A DNA stretch of 64,000 nucleotides. Origin: UBA7185 sp964606855 (GTDB taxonomy: Bacteria; Bacillota; Peptococcia; Peptococcales; Peptococcaceae). This document shows, piece after piece, positions 25,254 through 33,517 of this stretch. The position numbers were made by a program, and so were the translations under genes. The first letter of the stretch is position 1. Each line of letters begins with the position of its first letter. The DNA lies in contig CAZSHM010000001.1 of assembly GCA_964606855.1 (NCBI GenBank), positions 88,517 to 152,516 on the forward strand. Reading direction: 5' to 3'. The notes below the pieces were generated by a model. It saw nothing but the letters and a program-made list of their open reading frames with translations. It had not been told where the DNA came from and made no database searches.

Positions 25254-26057
25254 ATGGAACACACAATGCTGCTTGTGGGCGCCGGCCCAGGGTTGGGGCT
25301 GTCAGTGGCGAAGAGATTCGGCGCGGAGGGATTTCAGATCGCGCTGGTCGCGCGGAATCCGACGAAGATGGAGTTCATGCTGAAGGCGCTGCGGGACGCC
25401 GGCGTGACCGCCGAGGGATTCCTGGCGGACTACCATGATTCGGAAGCATTGGACCGGGCCATGGACGATGCGATCGCGCGCTTCGACTTTATCGACACGG
25501 TGGAGATGGAGTTTATCGTCCGAAGCAAGAGCTCCGGCGGGATGCACGATTCTCTGGAGAGCCGAAAGCGGATGGCAAACGCGGGCGTCATCGATCTGGA
25601 CAGCGCGGAGCTGATGAACTGGATCGAATCCGTGATGCAGCCGACCATCCAGATCGTCAACAAGATGCTGCCGCGGATGCAGGAGCACCGCCAGGATTCT
25701 GTCAGCGGCTTTCTCTGCCCGATGGGCTGGAGCGGCATCTGGCCGGGCGAGGGGGAGGCGTGCAACGAACTGCCCTATCACATCCTGCGCAAAATCACCC
25801 CCGCGATCGCGTTTGCGGCGCAGATCAAGTATCTGGAGTTTCTCAACGCCCAGATGTGCTTCGACAACATCTACGCCGTGGCCAACATGCTGGCGCTCTG
25901 GATCAAGCCCGGCACGCCGCACGATCCGGATCGGATCGCGGATCACATGTACCGCAACATCTACCTGCCCCGCCAGACGGATCCGCTCCTGCGCCGCAAG
26001 GTGATCGAGACGTTCCCGGAGGACATCAGGAAGCCGAGCGACCTGGTGCGCTACTGA
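25254..26057 (+). CDS. SDR-type Rossmann oxidoreductase (module B)
   Basis: 267 aa. N-terminal dinucleotide-binding motif LLVGAGPGLGLSVAKRFG followed by VARNPTK points to the short-chain dehydrogenase/reductase superfamily with NADP preference (Arg after the second strand). The classic catalytic YxxxK is not clean: the region reads PYHILRK (Y-x4-K) and there is no obvious catalytic Ser at the usual spacing. It is therefore a divergent SDR or a non-catalytic relative. The ATG at 25254 is chosen over 25248 because GGGAGGG (25240-25246) then sits 7 nt upstream. GC returns to core level here. Probably co-transcribed with the following transporter. Confidence 0.75.
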   Translation: MEHTMLLVGAGPGLGLSVAKRFGAEGFQIALVARNPTKMEFMLKALRDAGVTAEGFLADYHDSEALDRAMDDAIARFDFIDTVEMEFIVRSKSSGGMHDSLESRKRMANAGVIDLDSAELMNWIESVMQPTIQIVNKMLPRMQEHRQDSVSGFLCPMGWSGIWPGEGEACNELPYHILRKITPAIAFAAQIKYLEFLNAQMCFDNIYAVANMLALWIKPGTPHDPDRIADHMYRNIYLPRQTDPLLRRKVIETFPEDIRKPSDLVRY

Positions 26058-26207
26058 TGAGGACGCTTCGGGGAAATTCGCCGGACCGAGCCAGCGCTTT
26101 TGCGGACGGGCCCGGCCAATCGCCCGCACCGATGCGCACGCTGCGCCGGAGTGCTTTCGAACTGCATGCCGCAGACAAGAACATTTTCTCTATCATGAGG
26201 TGAGAGT

Positions 26208-27611
26208 ATGAGTACAAGTGTGGACAAGAAAAAAATCCTGGCGTGGGCCGTTGCCCTGCTTGCCACGCTGATCGTTGCCTTGATCCCGACGGGGGAGCTC
26301 TACACGCCGATCATCCGGAACTTCTGCGCGATCACCGTGTTTTGCATCGCCGCGCTGGCCTTTGATCTTCTCGACATCTACATCGTCGGACTTGGGATGC
26401 CGCTGGCCTATGTGCTGCTCGGGGTCGCGGATTTTTCGACCGCATTTTCCGGCTGGGCCAACAGCACCACGCTGCTGCTGATCACCGCGATGCTTTTTGC
26501 GAACACACTGGACCGCATCGGCCTTTTGAAGCGCATGGGGCTGTCGCTGATTCTCAAACTGGGCGGCAGTTTTTCCAAGACGATGTGGGCCCTGCTGTTT
26601 ACCGGTATTTTGATTACCTTTATCACCTTCTGCAACTGTCCGATCATTGTGATCGCCCTGGGCTATGCCGTCTACCGCTCCTTCGACTTAAAACCGACGG
26701 ACCGGGAGGCGGTCGTCGTTCTGATGGTGGTCGCGCTGAGCGCCTGCACGGCGCAGATGTTCAGCTACAACGCGCTTCTGGTCAGCGTGCTGTCCGCCTC
26801 TGTGACTTCCGTGATCCCGGATTTTTCGCTTCCCTGGTACAAGATTTGCCTGAACAATCTGCCGTCCATCCTCTTCCTGGCAGGCTTTACCTGGATCCTG
26901 CTGAAGTGGGCCAAACGCGGCAAGAACAGCCGGATCACAGATGTGGAGACAGCCAAATCGTACTGCGAACAGGAACACGCGGCGCTCGGCGCGGTATCGC
27001 CGGCCGAAAAGAAAGGCGCGGCCGTGCTCCTGCTTGTGATGCTCTACATGTTCACGCAGCCGCTTCACAAGCTGGACATCGCCTACGGCTTCTTTCTGGG
27101 CACGATTCTGCTGTTTCTGCCGGGGATCCGCGTGGCGAATGCGTCGGATCTTGCGCGCGTCCCCTGGAATCTCATGTTCCTGGTCTTTGCCTTCCTCGGG
27201 ATCGGGGCCGTCGCCGGCGCCATCGGTTTTACGAATGTGATCTCCCAGTTTCTGACGCCGCTCATCTCGAAGGTGGGCATGACGGGGAGCGTGTATGTGA
27301 CCTATTTCTTCGGCGTGGTGGCCAACCTGATCCTGTCCCCCTTCGCCATGTGCTCCATGCTGACGATCCCGATCGCGCAGTACTGCACGGATCTGGGATT
27401 CAACGTCCTCCCGCACATTCTGGCGCTGTACCAGGCCTGCGACACCGTGTTCCTGCCATATGAGTGGCCGGCGTATCTGCAGATTTTCTCCTTCGGCTTC
27501 GTCTCCATGAGCACGATGATCAAGGCGATGAGCGTGAAGGCGGTTTTTCAGATCCTGTTTATCTGTCTGCTGCTCATCCCGTTCTGGGGCTTGATCGGTC
27601 TGATCTGCTAG
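26208..27611 (+). CDS. SLC13/DASS-type anion transporter (module B)
   Basis: 467 aa, about 12 hydrophobic helices, related to the module A transporter (shared LIPTGELYT near the N-terminus and similar length). Family: Na+-coupled or proton-coupled uptake of di- or tricarboxylates and similar anions. It lies 150 nt after the SDR gene with a GAGGTGAGAG site and no terminator between, so likely the same transcript. Substrate unknown. Confidence 0.85.
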   Translation: MSTSVDKKKILAWAVALLATLIVALIPTGELYTPIIRNFCAITVFCIAALAFDLLDIYIVGLGMPLAYVLLGVADFSTAFSGWANSTTLLLITAMLFANTLDRIGLLKRMGLSLILKLGGSFSKTMWALLFTGILITFITFCNCPIIVIALGYAVYRSFDLKPTDREAVVVLMVVALSACTAQMFSYNALLVSVLSASVTSVIPDFSLPWYKICLNNLPSILFLAGFTWILLKWAKRGKNSRITDVETAKSYCEQEHAALGAVSPAEKKGAAVLLLVMLYMFTQPLHKLDIAYGFFLGTILLFLPGIRVANASDLARVPWNLMFLVFAFLGIGAVAGAIGFTNVISQFLTPLISKVGMTGSVYVTYFFGVVANLILSPFAMCSMLTIPIAQYCTDLGFNVLPHILALYQACDTVFLPYEWPAYLQIFSFGFVSMSTMIKAMSVKAVFQILFICLLLIPFWGLIGLIC

Positions 27612-27641
27612 AACCGGAAACCGAACCGCGGCGCACAATCC

Positions 27642-27690
27642 AGACAAGGCTTTTCCCGGGCTGCCGCAGCGCCCGGAAAAAGCCTTGTCT
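27642..27690. terminator. Bidirectional terminator between module B and hxlR
   Basis: AGACAAGGCTTTTCCCGGGC (about 27642-27661) pairs with GCCCGGAAAAAGCCTTGTCT (about 27671-27690), and T-rich sequence follows on the plus strand. It serves the converging transporter and HxlR genes. Confidence 0.8.
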
Positions 27691-27703
27691 TTGTTTCAAA
27701 GCG

Positions 27704-28123
27704 CTATTCTCTTTCGGGAGGAGGTTCGGGGAACGGCTCCCTGCGCAACAGGGAGTCCAGCATCGGATCCGACATAAAGGTCTCCTCGGGGAACCATTTC
27801 AAGATGAACCTGGCCTGTGTGCCGCCCATGGTCTCCACAAAATCAGTCCCGCATTCCGTCAGGGCGTAGCGCACGGAGACCGGATGTGTCGGCAGCACCG
27901 TGCGCGCCACCAATCCGTAGCGCTCCAGCTTTTTCAAGACAGTCGAAAGATTGGATGCCGAAATATACAGATCCGCCAAGAGTTCGTTGAACCCTTTTGC
28001 CCTGTGGTACAGGCAGTTTATGACCGTCGCCGTCCACTTGTCGCCGAACAGAACCTGATAGAACAGATTCGCCCTGCGCCCCTTCTCGTTTTTATAGAGA
28101 TCCTGTACATTCTCCCCGGACAT
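27704..28123 (-). CDS. HxlR-family winged-helix regulator
   Basis: 139 aa. The single HxlR domain is clear: FGDKWTATVINCLYHRAKGF, then NLSTVLKKLERYGLVARTV and VRYALTECGTDFV. Members are dimeric, often redox- or electrophile-responsive regulators. The ATG at 28123 is chosen because GAGGGGGGC lies upstream and longer forms add 31 non-family residues. It converges on the SDR-transporter pair and is back-to-back with a lysR end, so its target is not settled by context; module B (which has no divergent LysR) is a reasonable guess. Confidence 0.85.
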   Translation of the reverse strand: MSGENVQDLYKNEKGRRANLFYQVLFGDKWTATVINCLYHRAKGFNELLADLYISASNLSTVLKKLERYGLVARTVLPTHPVSVRYALTECGTDFVETMGGTQARFILKWFPEETFMSDPMLDSLLRREPFPEPPPERE

Positions 28124-28149
28124 GCCGCACGCCCCCCTCTTTTGACACG

Positions 28150-28178
28150 ATTCTAGCACGCGAAAAACCGCCGCGCAA
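28150..28178 (-). promoter_or_regulatory. Promoter of hxlR
   Basis: Minus strand: TTGCGC (28178-28173), a 17-nt spacer and TAGAAT (28155-28150) with an extended TG. Confidence 0.55.
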
Positions 28179-28228
28179 GATCTTTTTGTGCGGGCGATGC
28201 TGCCTCCGGGAGGCAATTCTGCACGCGG

Positions 28229-28253
28229 GCCCCCTTCCGGGGGCTGTTTTTTT
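28229..28253 (+). terminator. Plus-strand terminator-like hairpin with no upstream gene
   Basis: GCCCCC (28229-28234), loop TTCC, GGGGGC (28239-28244), then TG and a T-run (28247-28253) ending at the lysR stop codon. It is oriented for plus-strand transcripts, but no plus-strand gene lies directly upstream. Confidence 0.6.
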
Positions 28254-29208
28254 ATGCCTTGTGGAGGATCGGGGAGGCGGCCTCCAGGGAATCAAAATAG
28301 CCAGAGAGCTCGCGGATGACGATCCGCTCCTGGGGTGTGGCGTCCGCCTCGGAGGGATAGAGCACATAGTAGTTCATGGGCATGGGAAAGGTTTGAATGG
28401 AGACGGCCCGGACGGCGCCGCTTTTCACGGCATCGGAATCGGATGTCGCAAGCCTGCTTGCCAGGGCGACGCTCAGATTCTGCGCCACCATATCCAGCAC
28501 GAGCTCCGCTGTGCTGATCCCGTAGGCCTGTGTGCTGGGGAAGAACCGCAGGATGCCGCTGTACCCGAAATTTCCTTCCGAATCCGGATAGAACAGAAGC
28601 GGCAGGGTGCGCAGCTCCTCCGGGTAGAGGGACGCCCGCCGTGCGTACGGATGGTCTGCGCTGATGTGCAGGGCCAGTTCATCGCCCGAGTAGCAGAGAA
28701 ACTCCTTGGATGGGTCCGCCTGGAACAGGTGCTTGAAGATTGCCAGTTCCGGATCGCTGAGGGAGCCGACAAAGAGGCGGGAGCTCGACTTGGAGAGCTG
28801 CAGGCGCAGCGCGTCGATCGTGAAGAGCGCCCGCTCTTCCAAGCGGATCGTGAGGGCGGGATGGATTTTTTTGAGGGAGAGGATCCGATCCAGGCCCAGA
28901 ATGTGGGCAAAAATCGGGATGGCCGTGATCTGCACATGGCCCTTCACCATGCGCGTGCCGCTTGCCGAGTCAAACCATCGGTCCACAATCTCCAGGATCG
29001 TTTTGCAGTCGGCGAGGATTTCAGCGCCCCGGGGCGTGGGGACGACGCCCCGCGCCGTGCGCTTGAAGATCGGATATCCCAGCTCCTTTTCCAGGTTTTG
29101 CAGCGTGTAGGACAGTGTGGAGTGCGATAAAAAAAGGTTTTGCGCTGCCTGATTGATGGAGCGGCAGCGGTCGATTTCCAGCAGGTATCGAAAATCCTCG
29201 ATCCGCAT
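28252..29208 (-). CDS. LysR-family regulator (module C)
   Basis: 318 aa with an N-terminal HTH (MRIEDFRYLLEIDRCRSINQ, LSHSTLSYTLQNLEKELGYP) and a co-inducer domain. Divergent from the two-reductase/transporter operon that starts at 29469, hence its likely regulator. Four LysR proteins are encoded in the island, each beside a different transporter-enzyme set. Confidence 0.9.
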   Translation of the reverse strand: MRIEDFRYLLEIDRCRSINQAAQNLFLSHSTLSYTLQNLEKELGYPIFKRTARGVVPTPRGAEILADCKTILEIVDRWFDSASGTRMVKGHVQITAIPIFAHILGLDRILSLKKIHPALTIRLEERALFTIDALRLQLSKSSSRLFVGSLSDPELAIFKHLFQADPSKEFLCYSGDELALHISADHPYARRASLYPEELRTLPLLFYPDSEGNFGYSGILRFFPSTQAYGISTAELVLDMVAQNLSVALASRLATSDSDAVKSGAVRAVSIQTFPMPMNYYVLYPSEADATPQERIVIRELSGYFDSLEAASPILHKA

Positions 29209-29351
29209 CGCAAACCCTCCCCGTGTACTTGGTGAGACTTATTCTAGCAGAGCGGGGCGGAAAAGTACAGCGCGAAAATCGGAAGAGCAGGTGTCGAAAT
29301 CTTTGACAGCACAGTTTCCAAGTATCCGTTCTATGGGAGCAGAGCCCCTTG

Positions 29352-29360
29352 TGCTACAAT
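29352..29360 (+). promoter_or_regulatory. Possible extended -10 promoter of module C
   Basis: TGCTACAAT (-10 TACAAT 29355-29360). A TTGACA at 29303-29308 is too far upstream to pair with it, so the -35 is unclear. A LysR-activated promoter often lacks a good -35. Confidence 0.4.
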
Positions 29361-29468
29361 CAGAGCAGAGGGGCAAAACAGAAAGGCAAGGCAAACAGGG
29401 AAGGGCGCCCCGGGAAGGCAAAAAAACCTGCGGCACAATGCCGCGCGGAGCAGAGAGGTGGTTTGTAG

Positions 29469-31418
29469 GTGCAAGCCTATCGGGAGAACTATCCGCATTT
29501 GTTCTCAAAATGGAACGTGGGAAAACAGACGCTGCGGAACCGGATTGTGGCCGCCCCCACACATCATGGTTTTGCGGCGGCGCCGGACGGCAGAATCAAT
29601 CGCTGCGGCGTGGAAACTTACGGGGAGCGCGCGCTGGGCGGCGCGGCGGTCGTCACCATCGGGGAGGGAAAACTGGACGACCGGAACAGCGCGGGACACA
29701 CGGGGCAGATTGACTGCTGTACAGAGGGGGCGATCACGCCGCTCCGGTGGTATGCGGAGTACGTGCACACGTGCGGAGGGCTGGCGTCCATCGAACTGAA
29801 CCACGCCGGACAGTTTGCGCAGCCGCAGTTCAATCCGGGCGGGATCGGGCCCATGGGCGCGTCGGCGTGCGTGATGCCCAACGGACTGTACAGCAGGGAG
29901 ATGACCGAGGAGGACATGGAAGAGGTGGCGGAGCATTATGCGCAGGCCTGCGGGATCGCCAAAGCGGCGGGGCTGGACATGGTCACGCTGCATCTCGGGC
30001 ACGGCTGGCTGCTGGGCGGATTCCTGAGCCCGATGTTCAACCACAGAAGGGATCGCTACGGCGGCTCGCCGGAGAACCGCGTGCGGTTTCCCAGGATGGT
30101 TCTGGAGCGCGTGCGGCAGGCAGTCGGCCCGGACTTTCTGATTGAGATTCGGCTCAGCGGCGAGGAATGGACGCCGGACGGGCTGAAGATCGGGGACACC
30201 ATCGAGATTGTCCGCCTTCTGGAGGACTGCGCAGACATGGTGCAGATCTCGAGCGGCACACGCCTCGATCCGGTCGCCCGCTGCATGATCGGGCCGGATC
30301 ATTTTGTACCGCCGGGCCATAATGCGCCGCTCTCGGAAGCGCTGAAACGGGCGGGCACCAAGCTTCCGGTGGGCGTCGTGGGCAGCATATCCACGCCGCA
30401 GCTGGCGGAGGAGATTCTGGCGCGGGGACAGGCGGACTATGTAGTGCTGGCGCGGAGCCTGATCGCGGATCCGATGTGGCCGCAGAAGAGCCGGGAGGGG
30501 AGAGAGGCGGACATCCGCCCCTGCATCAAGTGCTCCCGCTGCGGGGATATGCATAAGAGTGTCTGTTCCGTGAATCCGCTCTTCGGGACGGCATCGATCC
30601 GAAAGGCCTTTCCCTCGCCGAGGCGGAGAAAACGGGTCGCCGTGGTCGGCGGCGGCGTTGCCGGGATGCAGGCCGCGATCACCGCGGCGGAGCGCGGGCA
30701 TACATGCGTGCTCTATGAGCGGGAGGATCGGCTGGGCGGCCAATTATTCCATACAGAGTATGTCTGGTTCAAGCGCGAGATGCGCGCCTTCCGCGATTAT
30801 CTGATCCGGCAGGTGGCGCAAGCCGGTGTGGAGGTGCATCTCCGCGCGGAGGCGACCCCGGCGCAGCTGACGGCAGCCGGCTTTGACAGCGTGATTGTGG
30901 CGGTCGGCGCCCAGGCTTTCCGTCCGCCGATTCCCGGGGCGGACCGCCGGAATGCCGTCACCGCCCCGGAGGTGTTCGGGCGCGAAGCGGAGCTCCCGGG
31001 AGAGGTGCTGATCGTCGGCGGCGGCATGGTCGGCTGTGAGCTGGCGCTCCATCTCTCCGCGCACGGAATCCGCAGCACCGTGATCGAGATGGGGCCGAAG
31101 CTCGCCCCGGATGCCGTTCCGCAGGAGCGGGAGCACACATTGTACCGCATGGAGCAGGATGGCAACATTTCCGTCTATACGGAGCTGCGCTGCACGGAGA
31201 TCACGGCGGAGGGCATTGTCGCGCAGGATCCCGGCGGCGGATCGCGGGCGATGAAGGCGGAGCTGGTGATTTTCGCGGCGGGGATGCGGGCGCGGGAACG
31301 GCTCCGGGACAGCTTTGACGGCTGCGCGCCGGAGGTTGTGGCGGTCGGGGACTGCAAAGCGGCGGGGAACATTCACGATGCCGTTTCCACGGGATACAGC
31401 GCCGCGCTGCTGTTGTAG
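29469..31418 (+). CDS. OYE-family FMN/4Fe-4S/FAD ene-reductase 1 (module C)
   Basis: 649 aa with the architecture of 2,4-dienoyl-CoA reductase, enoate reductase and BaiCD: N-terminal FMN TIM barrel (about 5-345), 4Fe-4S loop C352-x2-C355-x2-C358-x7-C366, then FAD/NAD(P)H domains (about 380-649; VAVVGGGVAGMQAAITAAE and VLIVGGGMVGCELALHL). The substrate-anion histidines are kept (H175, H178 in LHLGHGW), but the Tyr that donates a proton in YqjM and FadH is Trp180. No signal peptide, so cytosolic. Starts at GTG after GAGAGGTGG. Likely reduces an activated C=C using NAD(P)H; substrate unknown. Confidence 0.9.
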   Translation: MQAYRENYPHLFSKWNVGKQTLRNRIVAAPTHHGFAAAPDGRINRCGVETYGERALGGAAVVTIGEGKLDDRNSAGHTGQIDCCTEGAITPLRWYAEYVHTCGGLASIELNHAGQFAQPQFNPGGIGPMGASACVMPNGLYSREMTEEDMEEVAEHYAQACGIAKAAGLDMVTLHLGHGWLLGGFLSPMFNHRRDRYGGSPENRVRFPRMVLERVRQAVGPDFLIEIRLSGEEWTPDGLKIGDTIEIVRLLEDCADMVQISSGTRLDPVARCMIGPDHFVPPGHNAPLSEALKRAGTKLPVGVVGSISTPQLAEEILARGQADYVVLARSLIADPMWPQKSREGREADIRPCIKCSRCGDMHKSVCSVNPLFGTASIRKAFPSPRRRKRVAVVGGGVAGMQAAITAAERGHTCVLYEREDRLGGQLFHTEYVWFKREMRAFRDYLIRQVAQAGVEVHLRAEATPAQLTAAGFDSVIVAVGAQAFRPPIPGADRRNAVTAPEVFGREAELPGEVLIVGGGMVGCELALHLSAHGIRSTVIEMGPKLAPDAVPQEREHTLYRMEQDGNISVYTELRCTEITAEGIVAQDPGGGSRAMKAELVIFAAGMRARERLRDSFDGCAPEVVAVGDCKAAGNIHDAVSTGYSAALLL

Positions 31419-31466
31419 GCCGAAGCATGCGCGCCGCCGGATGGAGAGAGCATGGGAGGGATGGGG

Positions 31467-33455
31467 ATGAAACCGATCTACAAGGAGAAGTATCCGCATT
31501 TGTTTGAGCCGCTGGTGCTCGGCAAGCACAAGGTGGAGGTGAAGAACCGCATTTTCACCGCGCCGATGGGCTGTCCGCTGGCGCAGGACGGCGACGGGCG
31601 GCTGAACGCGTACGGGGTGTTCTTTTATGGGCGCTTTGCGAAGGGCGGTTTCGGCATGGTCAACGCGAAATCCATCCTCCCGGCTGGCCCCACAAAGACC
31701 AGAACGCTCAATCTGGAGAACGAGAACGTGTTTATGGATGTCCATTTCCTGAACGAGTACGCGCACGCCTTCGGCGCGAAGACGGGCTGCGAGCTGTACC
31801 ACCAGGGCTGCTGGGCCCCGCCGGAGGACGGCAGGCCGGTGATCAGCGCCAGCGCCATGACCATGCCAAACGGGGTTCGGGTGCGGGAGATGACCGAGGC
31901 GGACATGGAGGACGTGATCCGGATGTATGTCCGGGGCGCGACTTTGGTGAAGCGCGCCGGCTTTGACGCGCTGCTGCTGCACTACGGGCACGGCTGGCTG
32001 ATGTCCAGCTTTCTCTCCCCGGCCTTCAATCACCGCAGCGATCAATACGGCGGCACGCCGGAGAACCGCGTGCGCTTCCCCCGGATGGTTCTGGAGCGGA
32101 TCCGGGAGACGATCGGGGACGATCTGCTGATCGACGTGCGCCTGAGCGGCTCCGAGATGACGCCGGGCGGCATCGAGATCGAGGACACGATCGCCTACGT
32201 CAAGGCGATCGAGGATCTGGCGGACAGCGTGCACATCACCTGCGGCAACCGGAACAATCCCAAGAGCCGGCCGGATATGCACCCGAGCTGTTTTCTGCCC
32301 GCCGGGCACAACGCGGAGAACGCCTGGAAGGTGAAGCAGGCCGGTGTCCGGATTCCGGTGGGCGTCGTGGGCGGCATCAGCGATCCGGCGCTGGCGGAAC
32401 AGATCCTGGCGGAGGGAAAGGCGGACTTCGTCCTGCTGGGGCGGCAGGCGACCATCGAGCCGGAATGGCCCGAAAAGGTGCGCCGCGGCCGGGAGGCGGA
32501 CATCCGGCCCTGCATGCGCTGCAACTTCTGCATTGACACCGGGCGCAGAGGGAACCGCTCCGCGGCGATCACCTACGACGCGGAGGGCACGTTCAACCTG
32601 CAGTGCGCGGCGGATCCGACCTACGGGCAGGGATTTTACAAAAAATTTGTGCCGGACGCGGCGGAGGCGAGAACGGTCGTGGTGGTCGGCGGCGGATTCG
32701 CGGGGCTGGAAGCGGCCATGACGGCGGCGCAGCGCGGGCACCGGGTCACACTCCTGGAGAAAGGCGACTGCCTGGGCGGGGTGATGGCGCACACCGAGGA
32801 CGTCTGGTTCAAGTACGATACCGGCCGGTTCCGCGCGTACCTGGTGCACCAGTGCGAGAAGGCGGGCGTGGAGATCCGCCTCCGCACGGAGGCGACGCGC
32901 GCCATGGTGGAGCGGATGGATCCGGACGCGGTGATCGTCGCGGTCGGAGCGGAACCGGTGCGCCCGGACATCCCCGGCGTGGACGGCGAACATGTGCTCA
33001 CGGCGGAGGAGGCGCTGCACCACGCGGAGCGGGTCGGCCGCCGCGCGCTGATCCTCGGTGGCGGGCTTGTGGGCTGCGAGACGGCGATTGTGCTTGCCGA
33101 GAGCGGCAGGGAGGTCCATGTGATCGAGGCGGCGCAGGACATGCTGGGAAATGCGCAGTTCAGCCAGCGGATCCACACCATGGAATTCATGGAGCGGGCG
33201 GGCGCGACCTGGCAGACCCGGAGCAGATGCACCGAGATCCTTCCGGACGGCGCGCGGATATCCGACGCCGCGGGGGAGGAGACGTTCCTGGCCTGTGACA
33301 CCGTCGTGCTGGCCGTCGGCCGCAGGCCGCTGGCGCGGCTCCGGGACAGTTTCCGCGACTGCGCCTTTGACGTGATCTGTGTGGGCGACTGCGTGAAGGC
33401 GGAGAATATCCCCCACGCGGTGCGCAGCGGATACGACGCCGGCCTGCGGATCTGA
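31467..33455 (+). CDS. OYE-family FMN/4Fe-4S/FAD ene-reductase 2 (module C)
   Basis: 662 aa, same three-part layout as its upstream neighbour. Barrel active site LHYGHGW with H172, H175 and Trp177 in place of Tyr, followed by FLSPAFNHRSDQYGG. The Fe-S cysteines C349, C352, C355 and C380 are interrupted by a 24-residue insertion before the last Cys, against 7 in reductase 1. The FAD motif VVVVGGGFAGLEAAMTAAQ and second Rossmann ALILGGGLVGCETAIVL are intact. The ATG at 31467 has GGGAGGG 6 nt upstream; ATGs at 31452 and 31461 are alternatives. Separated by 48 nt from the first reductase, so the two may be subunits or act in sequence. Confidence 0.9.
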   Translation: MKPIYKEKYPHLFEPLVLGKHKVEVKNRIFTAPMGCPLAQDGDGRLNAYGVFFYGRFAKGGFGMVNAKSILPAGPTKTRTLNLENENVFMDVHFLNEYAHAFGAKTGCELYHQGCWAPPEDGRPVISASAMTMPNGVRVREMTEADMEDVIRMYVRGATLVKRAGFDALLLHYGHGWLMSSFLSPAFNHRSDQYGGTPENRVRFPRMVLERIRETIGDDLLIDVRLSGSEMTPGGIEIEDTIAYVKAIEDLADSVHITCGNRNNPKSRPDMHPSCFLPAGHNAENAWKVKQAGVRIPVGVVGGISDPALAEQILAEGKADFVLLGRQATIEPEWPEKVRRGREADIRPCMRCNFCIDTGRRGNRSAAITYDAEGTFNLQCAADPTYGQGFYKKFVPDAAEARTVVVVGGGFAGLEAAMTAAQRGHRVTLLEKGDCLGGVMAHTEDVWFKYDTGRFRAYLVHQCEKAGVEIRLRTEATRAMVERMDPDAVIVAVGAEPVRPDIPGVDGEHVLTAEEALHHAERVGRRALILGGGLVGCETAIVLAESGREVHVIEAAQDMLGNAQFSQRIHTMEFMERAGATWQTRSRCTEILPDGARISDAAGEETFLACDTVVLAVGRRPLARLRDSFRDCAFDVICVGDCVKAENIPHAVRSGYDAGLRI

Positions 33456-33517
33456 CTCCGGGGCAGAGACCCCCAGCGGGCATAGGGGGGAGAAAAGAAG
33501 GAGGAGGTTGTATCATT

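Noticed and set aside
29303..29308. TTGACA as -35 for the module C operon
   Set aside because: No -10-like hexamer at 16-18 nt; it is too far from the TACAAT at 29355.
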